A stretch of DNA of 15,144 bases from Alphaproteobacteria bacterium UBA2723 (GCA_002353835.1 DEKL01000059.1:1-15144); one strand, 5' to 3'; shown: positions 1 through 11,320, numbered from the stretch's first letter. Numbers and translations: made by a program. Notes: a model not told the origin generated them from the letters alone.

Positions 1-2980
<2,980 letters not shown>

Positions 2981-5169
2981 AATCTATTCCAAGTTTGGAA
3001 AGAATATCCTCATTTTCATCCGTACGCTGTGCAACAATCCAGTCCGGAACATTCGGGGCTGCCGGTAGGGCTGCCTGTGCTTTCATCTTTTTATCTAAGT
3101 ACCAACGTGGCGCATCTGCCATAATCGGCGTTTCTATCGCACCTTGCATTAAGACAACTTGTTTCAGCATAGGTAAGCTTAACAATTCATTTGTACTAAT
3201 CGCGGAAACACCTTGCAATTGATAGCTAACGTTTTTAGAAAACGGATTAAAGTCTTTATTGCTGATACCACCTTCATTTCTGGAATAAGAGGTGGTTTGA
3301 ACGGTTTTATTACCAATCATCTTAGAAAAACGTTGAGCTGTCTGCTCGTTGTTTTGTGACAAGATAACTTTACATGCCGTTGTAGAGATAACTGTTTCCA
3401 AATCGTCCTTACCATATTTACCGGAAATTTGGCCTAAATCTTGTCCGATTAACAGGTATGACACTTTTTGACCACGACCAACCGCCGGTCCATCAATAAC
3501 CGCTTTTAATTTAGGCATTTGCGGAAACTCGTCAAGCACAAACAATGTTGGGAATGGTCCCATTTTCCCATCCGTTTTGTTGACAGAGTTTGGAGGATTA
3601 GAAATTAAGTAAGCACTCATCAAGTCCACAAATACCGCGCTAATCGGGTTTAAAGCTTGAGCATCTGTCTGGTTAACGGAAAGATATACGGATATCGGTT
3701 TCCATTCGCCGGTTACAGGGTCTTTCATGCCTCGCAAATCCTTAAACTTCAAATCAGAAAAGCTGGTACGCGCAACAACCGCTGCGTTTTTAAAGATACG
3801 AATACCGTTAAATGCGGTTGAAAGAACTGAACCACGCTCTTTATCCGGCTTAGCACGTAAACCTGAGAGCTCCGTTACGCAACGACGTGAATAACCATAG
3901 TCGTTGGCCTCATTAACGGCCGCATCCAACAAATCACCCATAAGGTCGGCCATCGCCGCCATTTGGTCACCTTCGTCCATACGGCGTTTAATTTCATTAC
4001 TCTGTTCAATTTGCGCGGTGGTAATCCATTCCAAAATCATCGCCATACAGGGTTCATGATTTATCCATTTTTCAGGAAATGAGTTCCATGTACCGATAGG
4101 CAAATAATTTTCTATGGTTAAACTGTCACTTTGAATGTCCGCAATGGCACGAGCCGCATTGTTACGCAGGTTTCCGCCTTGCATCTCGGTGTAATGTTCT
4201 ATTAACTCTTCTTTATCCTTAGCCGTTAGCGTTCCCTCATAAATTTTTTGGATATAGCGCTCGTTAGCTAAAGCCTTTTCACATTTAGAAGCCACAAAGT
4301 GTATTAAACCGCAAAGCGCACTACGACCGGATTGTGACCAGTACGCATCACCACCGCCTTTAGGATCTTCAACTAAAGTATTGCACATAGAGTCAATATA
4401 CAGGTCGCGTTCAGGTCCCGGTGCCGGCAAAGCGCCCGGAGAAAGCGGATTCCAACTCGGATAATACTCTCCGGTTTCCGGATTATCTTCTTTACCCCAG
4501 TTAATAACGAACACCGGTCCTACTTTGTTTCTGGCACCTGTCGTGCTGTAACACAACTCCGGCTTCGGGTCGTTTACGATAATACTCAAACCTTCTGAAT
4601 TAAAAATTGTCGGAATAACCACACCGGCAGTTTTACCGGTACCAGGAGGCGCACAACATAAGGTTGAAAGTGTTTCTTTTAATTTAAGTAATCTTCCTTG
4701 GAATCTGCCGACAACCATACAAAATCCATCAAAGCCGAGTAAAGGCATATTTTCAATATCTCTTAGCGTTGCAATATGCGCCGAACCATGAACATTTGAT
4801 TGGAATTTATACGGGCACTTAATACCGCCTATAGCCAATATCAGCGGAAAAGAAATTATAGGCAATATCGGCAACCATAAACTGAGCCTAAATTCGCCAT
4901 GGTATCTTATAACCTGCTTAAACCATTTGATATATCTGTCATATAAAAAACCCGGATCCGAAAATGATTTTTTTAAGAATCTTATAGCAATATCCGTATT
5001 TTCTTTAGATAATCCTTTTTGTATTAAAAAAGTAAGCGGTTGTGCCAAATACGCCAAAACAATGGTGGTAACAAGTGCTATAATAAATGTTGTTGCCATC
5101 CACCGCACGGCGTTATCATATTCTTCCCACTCTCTACCTCTTTCTTTCGTCATTTTTCCCTCTACAAAA

Positions 5170-6462
5170 TTATGCTAAGCTACGGATAAGCTTTTTAAGT
5201 TTTTCAAGACTACTTTTATCTGTTCTTTCTTCGCAATTATCCATCACTTTTGAGAACAGACGGATTTCTTTCGGACTACCGCGATTTATACGCGTTACAT
5301 TTATATTCATATTATCCCAAATTTCAAACATATCTTCGGCATTGATAATGTTTCCGGATTGAATGATAACATAAGATATAATTTCATAATTCATGTCTGA
5401 TACAGCCAATTTTGTTTTTAAGATATCTCTGGCTATATCCATCTTGCGTACCGGAGATATTCTGTGACTGCTTTCGGAGAACCATAACGGCTCTTCATCA
5501 TTAAATTTCTCCTCATCTGCCAACCAATCACCAACCTCTTTGTCAACCAAGCATAAAATCAACTGTTTTTGAGACACGGCTACATAGTCAATGGTTGTGT
5601 TTTTAATGATTGCAGCCGGAATAACATCATAACCTTTTTGCTTAAGAATATCCAAAACCGGCGTATGAGATTCTTTAACCGGCGAATCCGCATGAGGAGC
5701 CGGTGCTTTTGCTTTCGGTTGTGTTTTTTTAGGAGCTTCAGATTTATGACTTGTCTCGGATTCTTGAGACTTAACAGTAACCTTTTCCGGTTTAACATCA
5801 ATAACTTCCGGCTCATCAACAACTAAAGCGGATGGGATAGAATCATCAATTTCCGTTTTATTTTGCTTTTCAAAATCAAAATCCAAATCAAAATCATCTT
5901 CATCAAAATTGAACAGAGCGTGATTTGTGGGCATTTCCGGATTCTTTTTGCTTGCCGCCGTATAAGGCGAAGCCGGACGAGATGAAACAGATGCTACATT
6001 ATTGTTGATGTTTGATTGCATCAATGTTGCTGATGGTAACGGCGGACGTTTTATCGGAGCTTTTTTAATAACAGGTGCCTTTTGTACAGTCTTTACCTCT
6101 TCAACAATAGATTTTTTCTTTATAACAACCGGAGCCTTTCTCTTTAAGGTCAATTTTCTGAATAAATACAGCGGGCTTAGGAATATTCGTTTTAAGAGCT
6201 TTTCCCATTTTACCAGACATAAACCTACCCAACCGGCAAACCATAGCGGTATAGAGCTGACAATTATTAAAAAGAACGCTAACTCTGATTTGCTTATCGG
6301 CGCACCACTGTTCCATTTATAGCTTAAGAGGTGCCAATGTTCTTTTAAGAAAATATCAAAATGCCAATTTATAAGTAATACAACTCGGATTCCATCAATG
6401 AAGACGATACTCCAAAGATAGCCTATAATCAATGTCTTAAATATTATTAGTAGTGGTCTCAA
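5170..6462 (-). CDS. bitopic/two-helix membrane protein with long low-complexity linker, TTG start
   Basis: This is a 430-aa protein of unknown function directly upstream of the coupling protein. Two hydrophobic helices (about 5-30 and 62-86) flank a short, probably periplasmic loop carrying W-x-FDI (33-37) and WN-x-G (50-53). These residues and their exact positions recur in the 163-aa neighbour. A basic stretch follows (KRK near 107), then a Pro/Lys/Ser-rich linker from about 110 to 275. Within the linker is a Phe-Asp patch (FDEDDFDLDFDFE, about 186-198). A folded C-terminal domain from about 275 to 430 alternates strands and helices and includes GYDV, IDYVAV and a following hydrophobic LILCLVD strand. 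The topology is reminiscent of DotM/TrbA-type coupling-protein partners, but I see no diagnostic match. Translation starts at TTG, since no in-frame ATG lies near the N-terminus. Confidence 0.85.
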   Translation of the reverse strand: MRPLLIIFKTLIIGYLWSIVFIDGIRVVLLINWHFDIFLKEHWHLLSYKWNSGAPISKSELAFFLIIVSSIPLWFAGWVGLCLVKWEKLLKRIFLSPLYLFRKLTLKRKAPVVIKKKSIVEEVKTVQKAPVIKKAPIKRPPLPSATLMQSNINNNVASVSSRPASPYTAASKKNPEMPTNHALFNFDEDDFDLDFDFEKQNKTEIDDSIPSALVVDEPEVIDVKPEKVTVKSQESETSHKSEAPKKTQPKAKAPAPHADSPVKESHTPVLDILKQKGYDVIPAAIIKNTTIDYVAVSQKQLILCLVDKEVGDWLADEEKFNDEEPLWFSESSHRISPVRKMDIARDILKTKLAVSDMNYEIISYVIIQSGNIINAEDMFEIWDNMNINVTRINRGSPKEIRLFSKVMDNCEERTDKSSLEKLKKLIRSLA

Positions 6463-6466
6463 ATTA

Positions 6467-6472
6467 TTCTCC
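6467..6472 (-). promoter_or_regulatory. Shine-Dalgarno site that supports the TTG start
   Basis: GGAGAA on the minus strand ends four bases before the TTG at 6462-6460. The next in-frame Met lies well beyond both membrane helices, so the TTG is the best start. Confidence 0.65.
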
Positions 6473-6519
6473 GAGTTTTTTTATTTTCTGATTATAAGCA
6501 TGGATTAGTTAACAAGTGA

Positions 6520-7011
6520 TTATTGTTTTTCGTTTTCTCCGATTTTTGCAGAAATTTGTTGTCTTAAATCTTTTGATGTATGTCCCAAACCGGTGCTTTC
6601 GCCATGTTCCTTGATTTTATCGGCGATAATTTCATCCAATGTTTTATCTTTTGAACCTAAATTTCTAATAGTAACATGTTCTATTTCCATATTTTTTGGT
6701 CTGGTTAATCTGCGATATAATTTAATGATAGGCACGGTTAAAAATTTTTTTAGACCGTATTTATACAGTTTATAGCTGGCTATAAGCCAAATTACCGGCA
6801 TAAGAACCAAACCGGCCAGTAAACTGCAGTCTTTGGTCGTATTGAAATTCCCCCCTTTATTCCAAAAATCAATGATTTTTTGGTATGGTTCCCAGCTTAA
6901 AATATCAAAATTCCATATTAAACGGAATAATGCACGGAAAATAAATATAAAAACGACTAATACAAGTGCGCTTATCATGCTAAAGCGCAACATTTTCTTC
7001 AATTTTTTCAT
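6520..7011 (-). CDS. small two-helix membrane protein, paralogous at its N-terminus to the 430-aa neighbour
   Basis: This is a 163-aa protein of unknown function. Helix one is at about 9-32 and helix two at about 63-83. The loop between them has W33, F35, D36, I37, E41, W50, N51 and G53, identical in residue and position to the downstream 430-aa protein. P72 in helix two and the P...LY-R-LT stretch near 94-103 also correspond. The cytoplasmic tail of about 60 residues is charged and helical (TLDEIIADKI near 124). Its ATG directly abuts the TAG of the J-domain gene and has only a weak ribosome site, so translational coupling is likely. It may form a hetero-oligomer with the 430-aa protein beside the coupling ATPase. 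This is inference from shared architecture and gene order. Confidence 0.82.
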   Translation of the reverse strand: MKKLKKMLRFSMISALVLVVFIFIFRALFRLIWNFDILSWEPYQKIIDFWNKGGNFNTTKDCSLLAGLVLMPVIWLIASYKLYKYGLKKFLTVPIIKLYRRLTRPKNMEIEHVTIRNLGSKDKTLDEIIADKIKEHGESTGLGHTSKDLRQQISAKIGENEKQ

Positions 7012-8823
7012 CTAGGGTCTTCTTTCTGCAAAATTTTTAATAGATTCAAGCACTTGCGCTTTATCTCCAGCCATCGGATTGCTACGTACGGTATCTGTCC
7101 GACGAATTGAGCCTATTTCGCGACCATTGAAAACAAAGTTATCTATAGCTTCCTTAGCGGTAGTCAATTTTTCGTTTGCTGTTTTCTTATATGTGGTACC
7201 TCTTCCGGTTTTTTCCTTTATTTTCTCTGTTATATCCTCTCTATGTTCAAAGAAATCTTTAGAAGTTTTCTCTAAATCATAGACAGCCGTGAACATGTGG
7301 GTCATATAGCCACGAATGTTGGTGGTCATAGCATCCTGATCATTTGCATATGTTACTGCAATTTTTTCAATGTTTTGCATTAAATTGTCATAGATAAGCT
7401 TGCTGGCATCTTCTATTCTTTGAGAAACAGGGTTAATCTCTTTAATTTCGCCTATAGATTTTCTAAAACTGTTCTTTAAGGCTTGAGTATCTGTTTCCGG
7501 ACCAATGACAACCCGCTCCATTTTATCTAATTTTTCAGTTATCTTTTGGTTAACATAGTCTGTTCCCGTTACCTGCGGACGTAACTCTGTTACTTTTTCC
7601 TTAATTTTATCTTTAATCTTCTGGGCATCTGTTTCATTATGCAAAATTGTTTCCATTTCTTTTATTTTTTTAGAAACATCCTCAGGAAGTTTGTATTCAT
7701 CAGGATTGTTAATGCCTTCATCTAATGCCGCAATATGTATGGACAAATACCGCAAATCTACTTCTTTCTCAAACATATTTTTCGCAATTTCCGGAGTTGT
7801 TTTAAACTTTTCCCAGAACTTTGCTTCGTCAGAATTAGGATCTGCGGCTGCTCGCGCTTCTATTTGCACAAGACGTTCAAAGAAGTTCGGTTCTTGCCGC
7901 CATGTACGCCATGTTTCCGGCAAGCCTGCTTTTCGGTTATCAATATTGGTCATTATCTCATCAAAAGACTTTTGAAACAAACCGGCATTTTTCATAGCTT
8001 TTTTAGAGTAGGTTTCATACAGTTTATCGCCATAATAACGGGCATCTTTTTTCTCTAATTCCTTTGCCTGGTTGGCTAATTTATGTTTTTGAAAAGGTTC
8101 ATATATGCCAAAATTAAGTAAATCTAACGTCCAATCTACGCTCTTACCGAGGCATAATTTCCAGATATGCATCCATAAACGCCAAAGGTCTTTCATAATG
8201 TCGTCACCTTTGAGTTCCAGCTTTTCTGTTCTTTTAAAATCTACAGGCTTTGCATCCAACCCGTCCTTCGGGATAAGATTTTTCTTCTTATCTTTATGCA
8301 AATTATTAAATTCAAAACCGCCATAAGCATTTGATTCAAAAAGCGCTTGACCTTCTGTTGGGTTATCCGGTGTCGGTGGTTCGGGATTATCCGGCGTCGG
8401 CGGTTCCGGGTTATCCGGTGTCGGCGGTTCAGGATTTTCTCGCGTTGAGGGGTCCGGATTCAACGGATCGGGAGCATTATAGCTGGCCCAATCTACACCT
8501 TCTCCGCTTAGTGATGCAAAACCGGCACTTGTATTGATGTAGCATTCGTAGAATTCATGGTATTTTTTTCTTTTATCTTCTTTAGATAAAATTTCGTTTA
8601 CTTTATTTATTGCTTGGAATTTCTCATCACAACTGGCATCCCCCGCGTGTCTGTCAGGGTCATATTGTAAGGTTAATGCTCTGTAAGCTGATCTTATTTC
8701 TGCGGCATCGGCTTTCCAATCAACCCCGAAGAAACTATATAAATCAACACTTTCTGCACCGTTGATGATTTCTTTTTCGCTCATGCGATTAATTTTTTCA
8801 ACGTCACTATCTTTCACAGCCAT
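7012..8823 (-). CDS. large protein with degenerate (DPD) N-terminal J-domain
   Basis: This is a 603-aa soluble protein. Residues about 27-93 fit a J-domain: DLYSFFGV, helix II with IRSAYRAL, then QYDPDRH in the loop, then helix III with FQAINKVNEIL and a KRKKYHEF end. The invariant HPD tripeptide of J-proteins is DPD here (D55-P56-D57). That His is required for stimulating DnaK-type ATPases, so canonical co-chaperone activity is doubtful. A Pro-rich linker (about 118-152) holds three NPEPPTPD units. The rest (about 185-603) is highly charged and mostly helical, with an aromatic, Leu-rich stretch near 208-245 that may touch the membrane. No signal peptide is seen. A clear GGAGA ribosome site precedes the ATG, and a good promoter sits in the 76-bp gap upstream. 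A role as adaptor or substrate chaperone for the coupling protein is an inference from position. Confidence 0.88.
   Translation of the reverse strand: MAVKDSDVEKINRMSEKEIINGAESVDLYSFFGVDWKADAAEIRSAYRALTLQYDPDRHAGDASCDEKFQAINKVNEILSKEDKRKKYHEFYECYINTSAGFASLSGEGVDWASYNAPDPLNPDPSTRENPEPPTPDNPEPPTPDNPEPPTPDNPTEGQALFESNAYGGFEFNNLHKDKKKNLIPKDGLDAKPVDFKRTEKLELKGDDIMKDLWRLWMHIWKLCLGKSVDWTLDLLNFGIYEPFQKHKLANQAKELEKKDARYYGDKLYETYSKKAMKNAGLFQKSFDEIMTNIDNRKAGLPETWRTWRQEPNFFERLVQIEARAAADPNSDEAKFWEKFKTTPEIAKNMFEKEVDLRYLSIHIAALDEGINNPDEYKLPEDVSKKIKEMETILHNETDAQKIKDKIKEKVTELRPQVTGTDYVNQKITEKLDKMERVVIGPETDTQALKNSFRKSIGEIKEINPVSQRIEDASKLIYDNLMQNIEKIAVTYANDQDAMTTNIRGYMTHMFTAVYDLEKTSKDFFEHREDITEKIKEKTGRGTTYKKTANEKLTTAKEAIDNFVFNGREIGSIRRTDTVRSNPMAGDKAQVLESIKNFAERRP
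8361..8432. repeat. three tandem 24-bp units coding for NPEPPTPD
   Basis: Three adjacent 24-bp units (8361-8384, 8385-8408, 8409-8432) differ at a few mostly third-codon positions. On the minus strand each encodes the same eight residues. A fourth, eroded unit (encoding NPDPSTRE) lies just upstream in the gene. The array forms the flexible linker between the J-like domain and the helical body. Copy number could vary between strains by slippage. Confidence 0.85.
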
Positions 8824-8852
8824 TGCTTTTCTCCATTGATTTTATTTATTCT

Positions 8853-8881
8853 ATCATACCATCAAAAGAAAATTTTGTCCA
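8853..8881 (-). promoter_or_regulatory. sigma-70-like promoter before the J-domain gene
   Basis: On the minus strand TGGACA (8881-8876) is followed after exactly 17 bases by TATGAT (8858-8853). Each hexamer is one mismatch from the consensus. Transcription would begin near 8846, giving a leader of about 20-25 nt before the ATG at 8823. This suggests that the last five cluster genes can be transcribed apart from the first. Confidence 0.6.
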
Positions 8882-8899
8882 CTTTAAAACCGCCAACTG

Positions 8900-10111
8900 T
8901 TATACTTTTAGTTTCTTAATAAATGTCCCTATTTTTTGATTTGCTTTTATACCGTCTTCCGGGGTTACTTTTATCAAACCGAAAAATTTCGGGTGCATTT
9001 TTTCAAACTGTATCGGCGAAAACATTGCCGGATTCTTAGTTAAGGCCTCAAAAGAACCATCCGGATCTTTTTGTGCGGCGCGAAAATAGTTATTGATAAG
9101 TTTATCTGCATCTATCGGGAAATTCTTTTCCTTAAGTTTTTCAATAAACAGTTTTTTTCTTTCTTGAAGTTCCATATATTCTTCATAAAGTTCTCTTTTT
9201 ATCCTGTTTTTAATGGCTAATTCCTTCTTCTGTTCGTAGCTTGTTTCGCATATTTCCAAATTTATCAGAATTTCGACATAAGAAATTATTGCAAGTTGCA
9301 TATATGTGTCGCTTAAACTTTCCGCAAAAGAAAGATATTCTTCATCTCCAGCTTCCGGAGACAGTCTTTTCATATTTTCCGGATCATATTTATTAATGAT
9401 ATCCCAACAATCCAATAAATATTGTGCTATTTTTTTGCCAACACTCGGTTTATAGTTCGGTTCAAGCATTGTTTCATTATAATCTGTTTGCGGCATTCTT
9501 AAATTTTTACTGCTTGCCATTGCCTCAACACCGTCTTTAAAATTGGTTATCGCCCGAGCCAGTTCCTGCTCTTCGGCTTTTAATCCGCCTTCTTCCGAAG
9601 TTTCAGCAGATTCTTCCTCCGGAGAAATCAAAGTATCTAATAATTCTCCCGAATCGGTATCTTGGAAATCAGAGAGAGATTGTTCTCCGTCTGATTCTGA
9701 AGAAACAAATCCGTCTAAACCACCGCTTTCCGACGGAGAGTTATAACTATCCTGATTATCACCCTCAAATGATGAAGATGCAAAGCTGTCCAAACCATCT
9801 CCTTCTGATGGCGAAGAACTAAAGCTATCCAACCCGTTTTCTTGTGAAACGGTTTCTTGTGTCATAAAACCATCCAAGCCACTTTCCATACTTTCATTCG
9901 GTGTGTTTGTTGCGGTTTGTTGCGGTTCGCTTGGAGTGGAACTGCTACTGTCTTGAGAAATAAAATCATTCAATAGTTTTGTAAATTCATCCTCTAAGCT
10001 GAAATTTTCCGTCGGTTTTACTTCTTGCTGAGCCGCCGGCTTATTGTTTTCAACATTTTTTGTTTCGCTCGTTGATAAAAATGAATCTAAGCCATTTTCA
10101 TTATCAGCCAT
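8900..10111 (-). CDS. acidic protein with GLD[S/G]F motif array and helical C-terminal domain
   Basis: This is a 403-aa soluble protein of unknown function and the first gene of the minus-strand cluster. The N-terminal half (1 to about 175) is disordered in character, rich in Ser, Glu, Asp and Gly. It carries five clean GLDSF/GLDGF motifs starting at residues 7, 78, 93, 106 and 131, with eroded copies at 119 (NQDSY) and 145 (SLSDF). From 93 onward the spacing is 12-14 residues. The C-terminal half (about 180-403) is predicted by eye to be helical and charged, with no family I recognise. There is no signal peptide or membrane helix. The ATG has a strong ribosome site (AAGGAGA, seven bases upstream). 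The architecture of many short identical motifs tethered to a folded domain fits a scaffold or adaptor that binds one partner many times. Confidence 0.85.
   Translation of the reverse strand: MADNENGLDSFLSTSETKNVENNKPAAQQEVKPTENFSLEDEFTKLLNDFISQDSSSSTPSEPQQTATNTPNESMESGLDGFMTQETVSQENGLDSFSSSPSEGDGLDSFASSSFEGDNQDSYNSPSESGGLDGFVSSESDGEQSLSDFQDTDSGELLDTLISPEEESAETSEEGGLKAEEQELARAITNFKDGVEAMASSKNLRMPQTDYNETMLEPNYKPSVGKKIAQYLLDCWDIINKYDPENMKRLSPEAGDEEYLSFAESLSDTYMQLAIISYVEILINLEICETSYEQKKELAIKNRIKRELYEEYMELQERKKLFIEKLKEKNFPIDADKLINNYFRAAQKDPDGSFEALTKNPAMFSPIQFEKMHPKFFGLIKVTPEDGIKANQKIGTFIKKLKV
9665..9880 (-). repeat. region encoding the clustered GLDxF motif repeats
   Basis: This segment codes for residues 78-149 of the acidic protein, which contain four intact and two degenerate copies of the motif. 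The repetition is at protein level. The DNA units are diverged, which argues for selection on the motif rather than recent duplication. A separate intact copy lies at the N-terminus (10079-10093). Confidence 0.75.
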
Positions 10112-10224
10112 TACTTATCTCCTTGATTTTATGTCTTTTGTTATCCTAAATATATTCTTGATTTATGGATATCTTTGTTGTAATTTAACCTTAAATTTGT
10201 GAAAATATACTTAATGCAACGCTG
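10112..10224. promoter_or_regulatory. divergent intergenic region between the cluster and rluD
   Basis: This 113-bp AT-rich spacer must contain the start signals for both the minus-strand cluster and rluD. On the plus strand TATACT at 10206-10211 is a possible -10 element, with a poor -35. It would place the rluD transcript start only a few bases before its ATG. On the minus strand I find no clear promoter, only the ribosome site next to 10111. Confidence 0.45.
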
Positions 10225-11208
10225 ATGACCGATAAAAATAATGAAATTTTTTATACTTCCCCTGTTCCGGATAATTTGGTAAAAACCCGGATTGATAAGT
10301 TTATAGCTGATGAAATTTCTGAGTTTTCACGTTCTCAGGTGCAGCGTTTGATTGAAAACGGATATGTTTTTGCAGATGATGAGTGTATTTTAGATAAAAA
10401 TTTTAAGACCAGATTAGGTGATATTTACCAAATTACTCTTCCCGAACCGACAGAGGCAAAACCTCAAGCTGAGAACATTCCCTTGGATATATTGTATGAA
10501 GATGATGACATTGTTGTCGTTAACAAACCTGCCGGAATGACAGTTCATCCGGCTGCCGGAGTATCTCATGGTACACTTGTTAATGCCTTATTATACCATT
10601 GTCGCGGTTCTTTATCAGGAATCGGCGGGGTTATTCGTCCTGGAATTGTTCACAGAATTGATAAAAACACCAGCGGTGTTTTGGTGGTGGCTAAAAATGA
10701 TATTGCCCACCGCAATTTGGCTGAACAATTTTTTTTCCATACAATTGAGAGAACATATTATGCTGTTTGCTACAATGTTCCTAAACCTTTGGCCGGCATT
10801 ATTGAAGGAAATATATCCCGTAGTCCTTATGACAGAAAGAAAATGGCTTTGGTTTTAAATGGTGGAAAATCCGCAATTACGCATTACGAAACGATTGAAA
10901 TCTACAAAAATGCCGCATCCCTTGTTAAATGCCAACTGGAAACGGGAAGAACACACCAAATTCGTGTTCATCTTTCCAGTATCGGTTGCCATTTGATAGG
11001 AGATGATGTTTATGTTAAACCTAAAAAAAGCAGTATTCCATTAAACGAACCTTTGAAAAGTTATGTCAATAACTTTTTAAGACATGCTTTGCATGCTTAT
11101 TCCTTAGGTTTTGAACACCCGAGAACAAAAGAGCGTCTTAATTTCTCTGCTGATTTCCCGGATGATATGAAGGAGCTTTTGGAAAAGCTTCGCCTTTATA
11201 AACTTTAG
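10225..11208 (+). CDS. rluD: 23S rRNA pseudouridine synthase RluD
   Basis: RluD converts uridines of helix 69 in 23S rRNA (1911, 1915 and 1917 in E. coli numbering) to pseudouridine. The 327-aa protein matches the family length. An S4 RNA-binding domain is at about 19-72 (TRIDKFI, SRSQVQRLI, VFADD). The RluA-type catalytic domain follows, with VVNKPAGM at 98-105 and the active-site motif HRIDKNTSG at 143-151 (catalytic D146). A GRTHQIRVH stretch lies later in the chain. No Shine-Dalgarno sequence is visible before the ATG, which is unlike its neighbours. The rluD-rpoH order is common in Alphaproteobacteria. RluA and RluC are related, but the overall pattern and the rpoH neighbour favour RluD. 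Confidence 0.92.
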   Translation: MTDKNNEIFYTSPVPDNLVKTRIDKFIADEISEFSRSQVQRLIENGYVFADDECILDKNFKTRLGDIYQITLPEPTEAKPQAENIPLDILYEDDDIVVVNKPAGMTVHPAAGVSHGTLVNALLYHCRGSLSGIGGVIRPGIVHRIDKNTSGVLVVAKNDIAHRNLAEQFFFHTIERTYYAVCYNVPKPLAGIIEGNISRSPYDRKKMALVLNGGKSAITHYETIEIYKNAASLVKCQLETGRTHQIRVHLSSIGCHLIGDDVYVKPKKSSIPLNEPLKSYVNNFLRHALHAYSLGFEHPRTKERLNFSADFPDDMKELLEKLRLYKL

Positions 11209-11248
11209 TTTTACTCTCTTTCTTTAATTCTACATAAGAGTCTTACCG

Positions 11249-11262
11249 CAATAGAACTATTG
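11249..11262. repeat. small palindrome upstream of the rpoH promoter
   Basis: CAATAG, two bases, then CTATTG form a perfect 14-bp dyad, six bases upstream of the candidate -35 box. The two-base centre is too small for a good terminator loop, so it resembles a dimeric regulator site more than an rluD terminator. It is short enough to be chance in AT-rich DNA. Confidence 0.3.
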
Positions 11263-11268
11263 TCTAGG

Positions 11269-11297
11269 TTGTGGAAAATTTTTTATGTTTATATTAT
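11269..11297 (+). promoter_or_regulatory. candidate rpoH promoter
   Basis: TTGTGG (11269-11274) and TATTAT (11292-11297) are 17 bases apart. The -10 is one mismatch from consensus and the -35 keeps only the TTG. Transcription would start near 11304, about 24 nt before the rpoH ATG. Confidence 0.4.
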
Positions 11298-11315
11298 GGC
11301 GCTTGGTCAACTATT

Positions 11316-11320
11316 AGGAG
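11316..11320 (+). promoter_or_regulatory. Shine-Dalgarno site that sets the rpoH start
   Basis: AGGAG lies seven bases before the ATG at 11328. The open frame extends upstream to an ATG at 11271, but that ATG falls inside the likely promoter and lacks a ribosome site. Confidence 0.75.

Noticed and set aside
5569..5826. Short open frames on both strands within the linker region of the 430-aa gene
   Set aside because: They have no ribosome sites and are biased low-complexity shadows of the Lys/Pro/Ser-rich linker coding sequence.
8361..8432. 24-bp direct repeats as a possible CRISPR array
   Set aside because: The units abut with no spacers and encode an in-frame Pro-rich linker.
11209..11262. 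Intrinsic terminator after rluD
   Set aside because: The only dyad has a two-base centre, is AT-rich and is not followed by a T-run.
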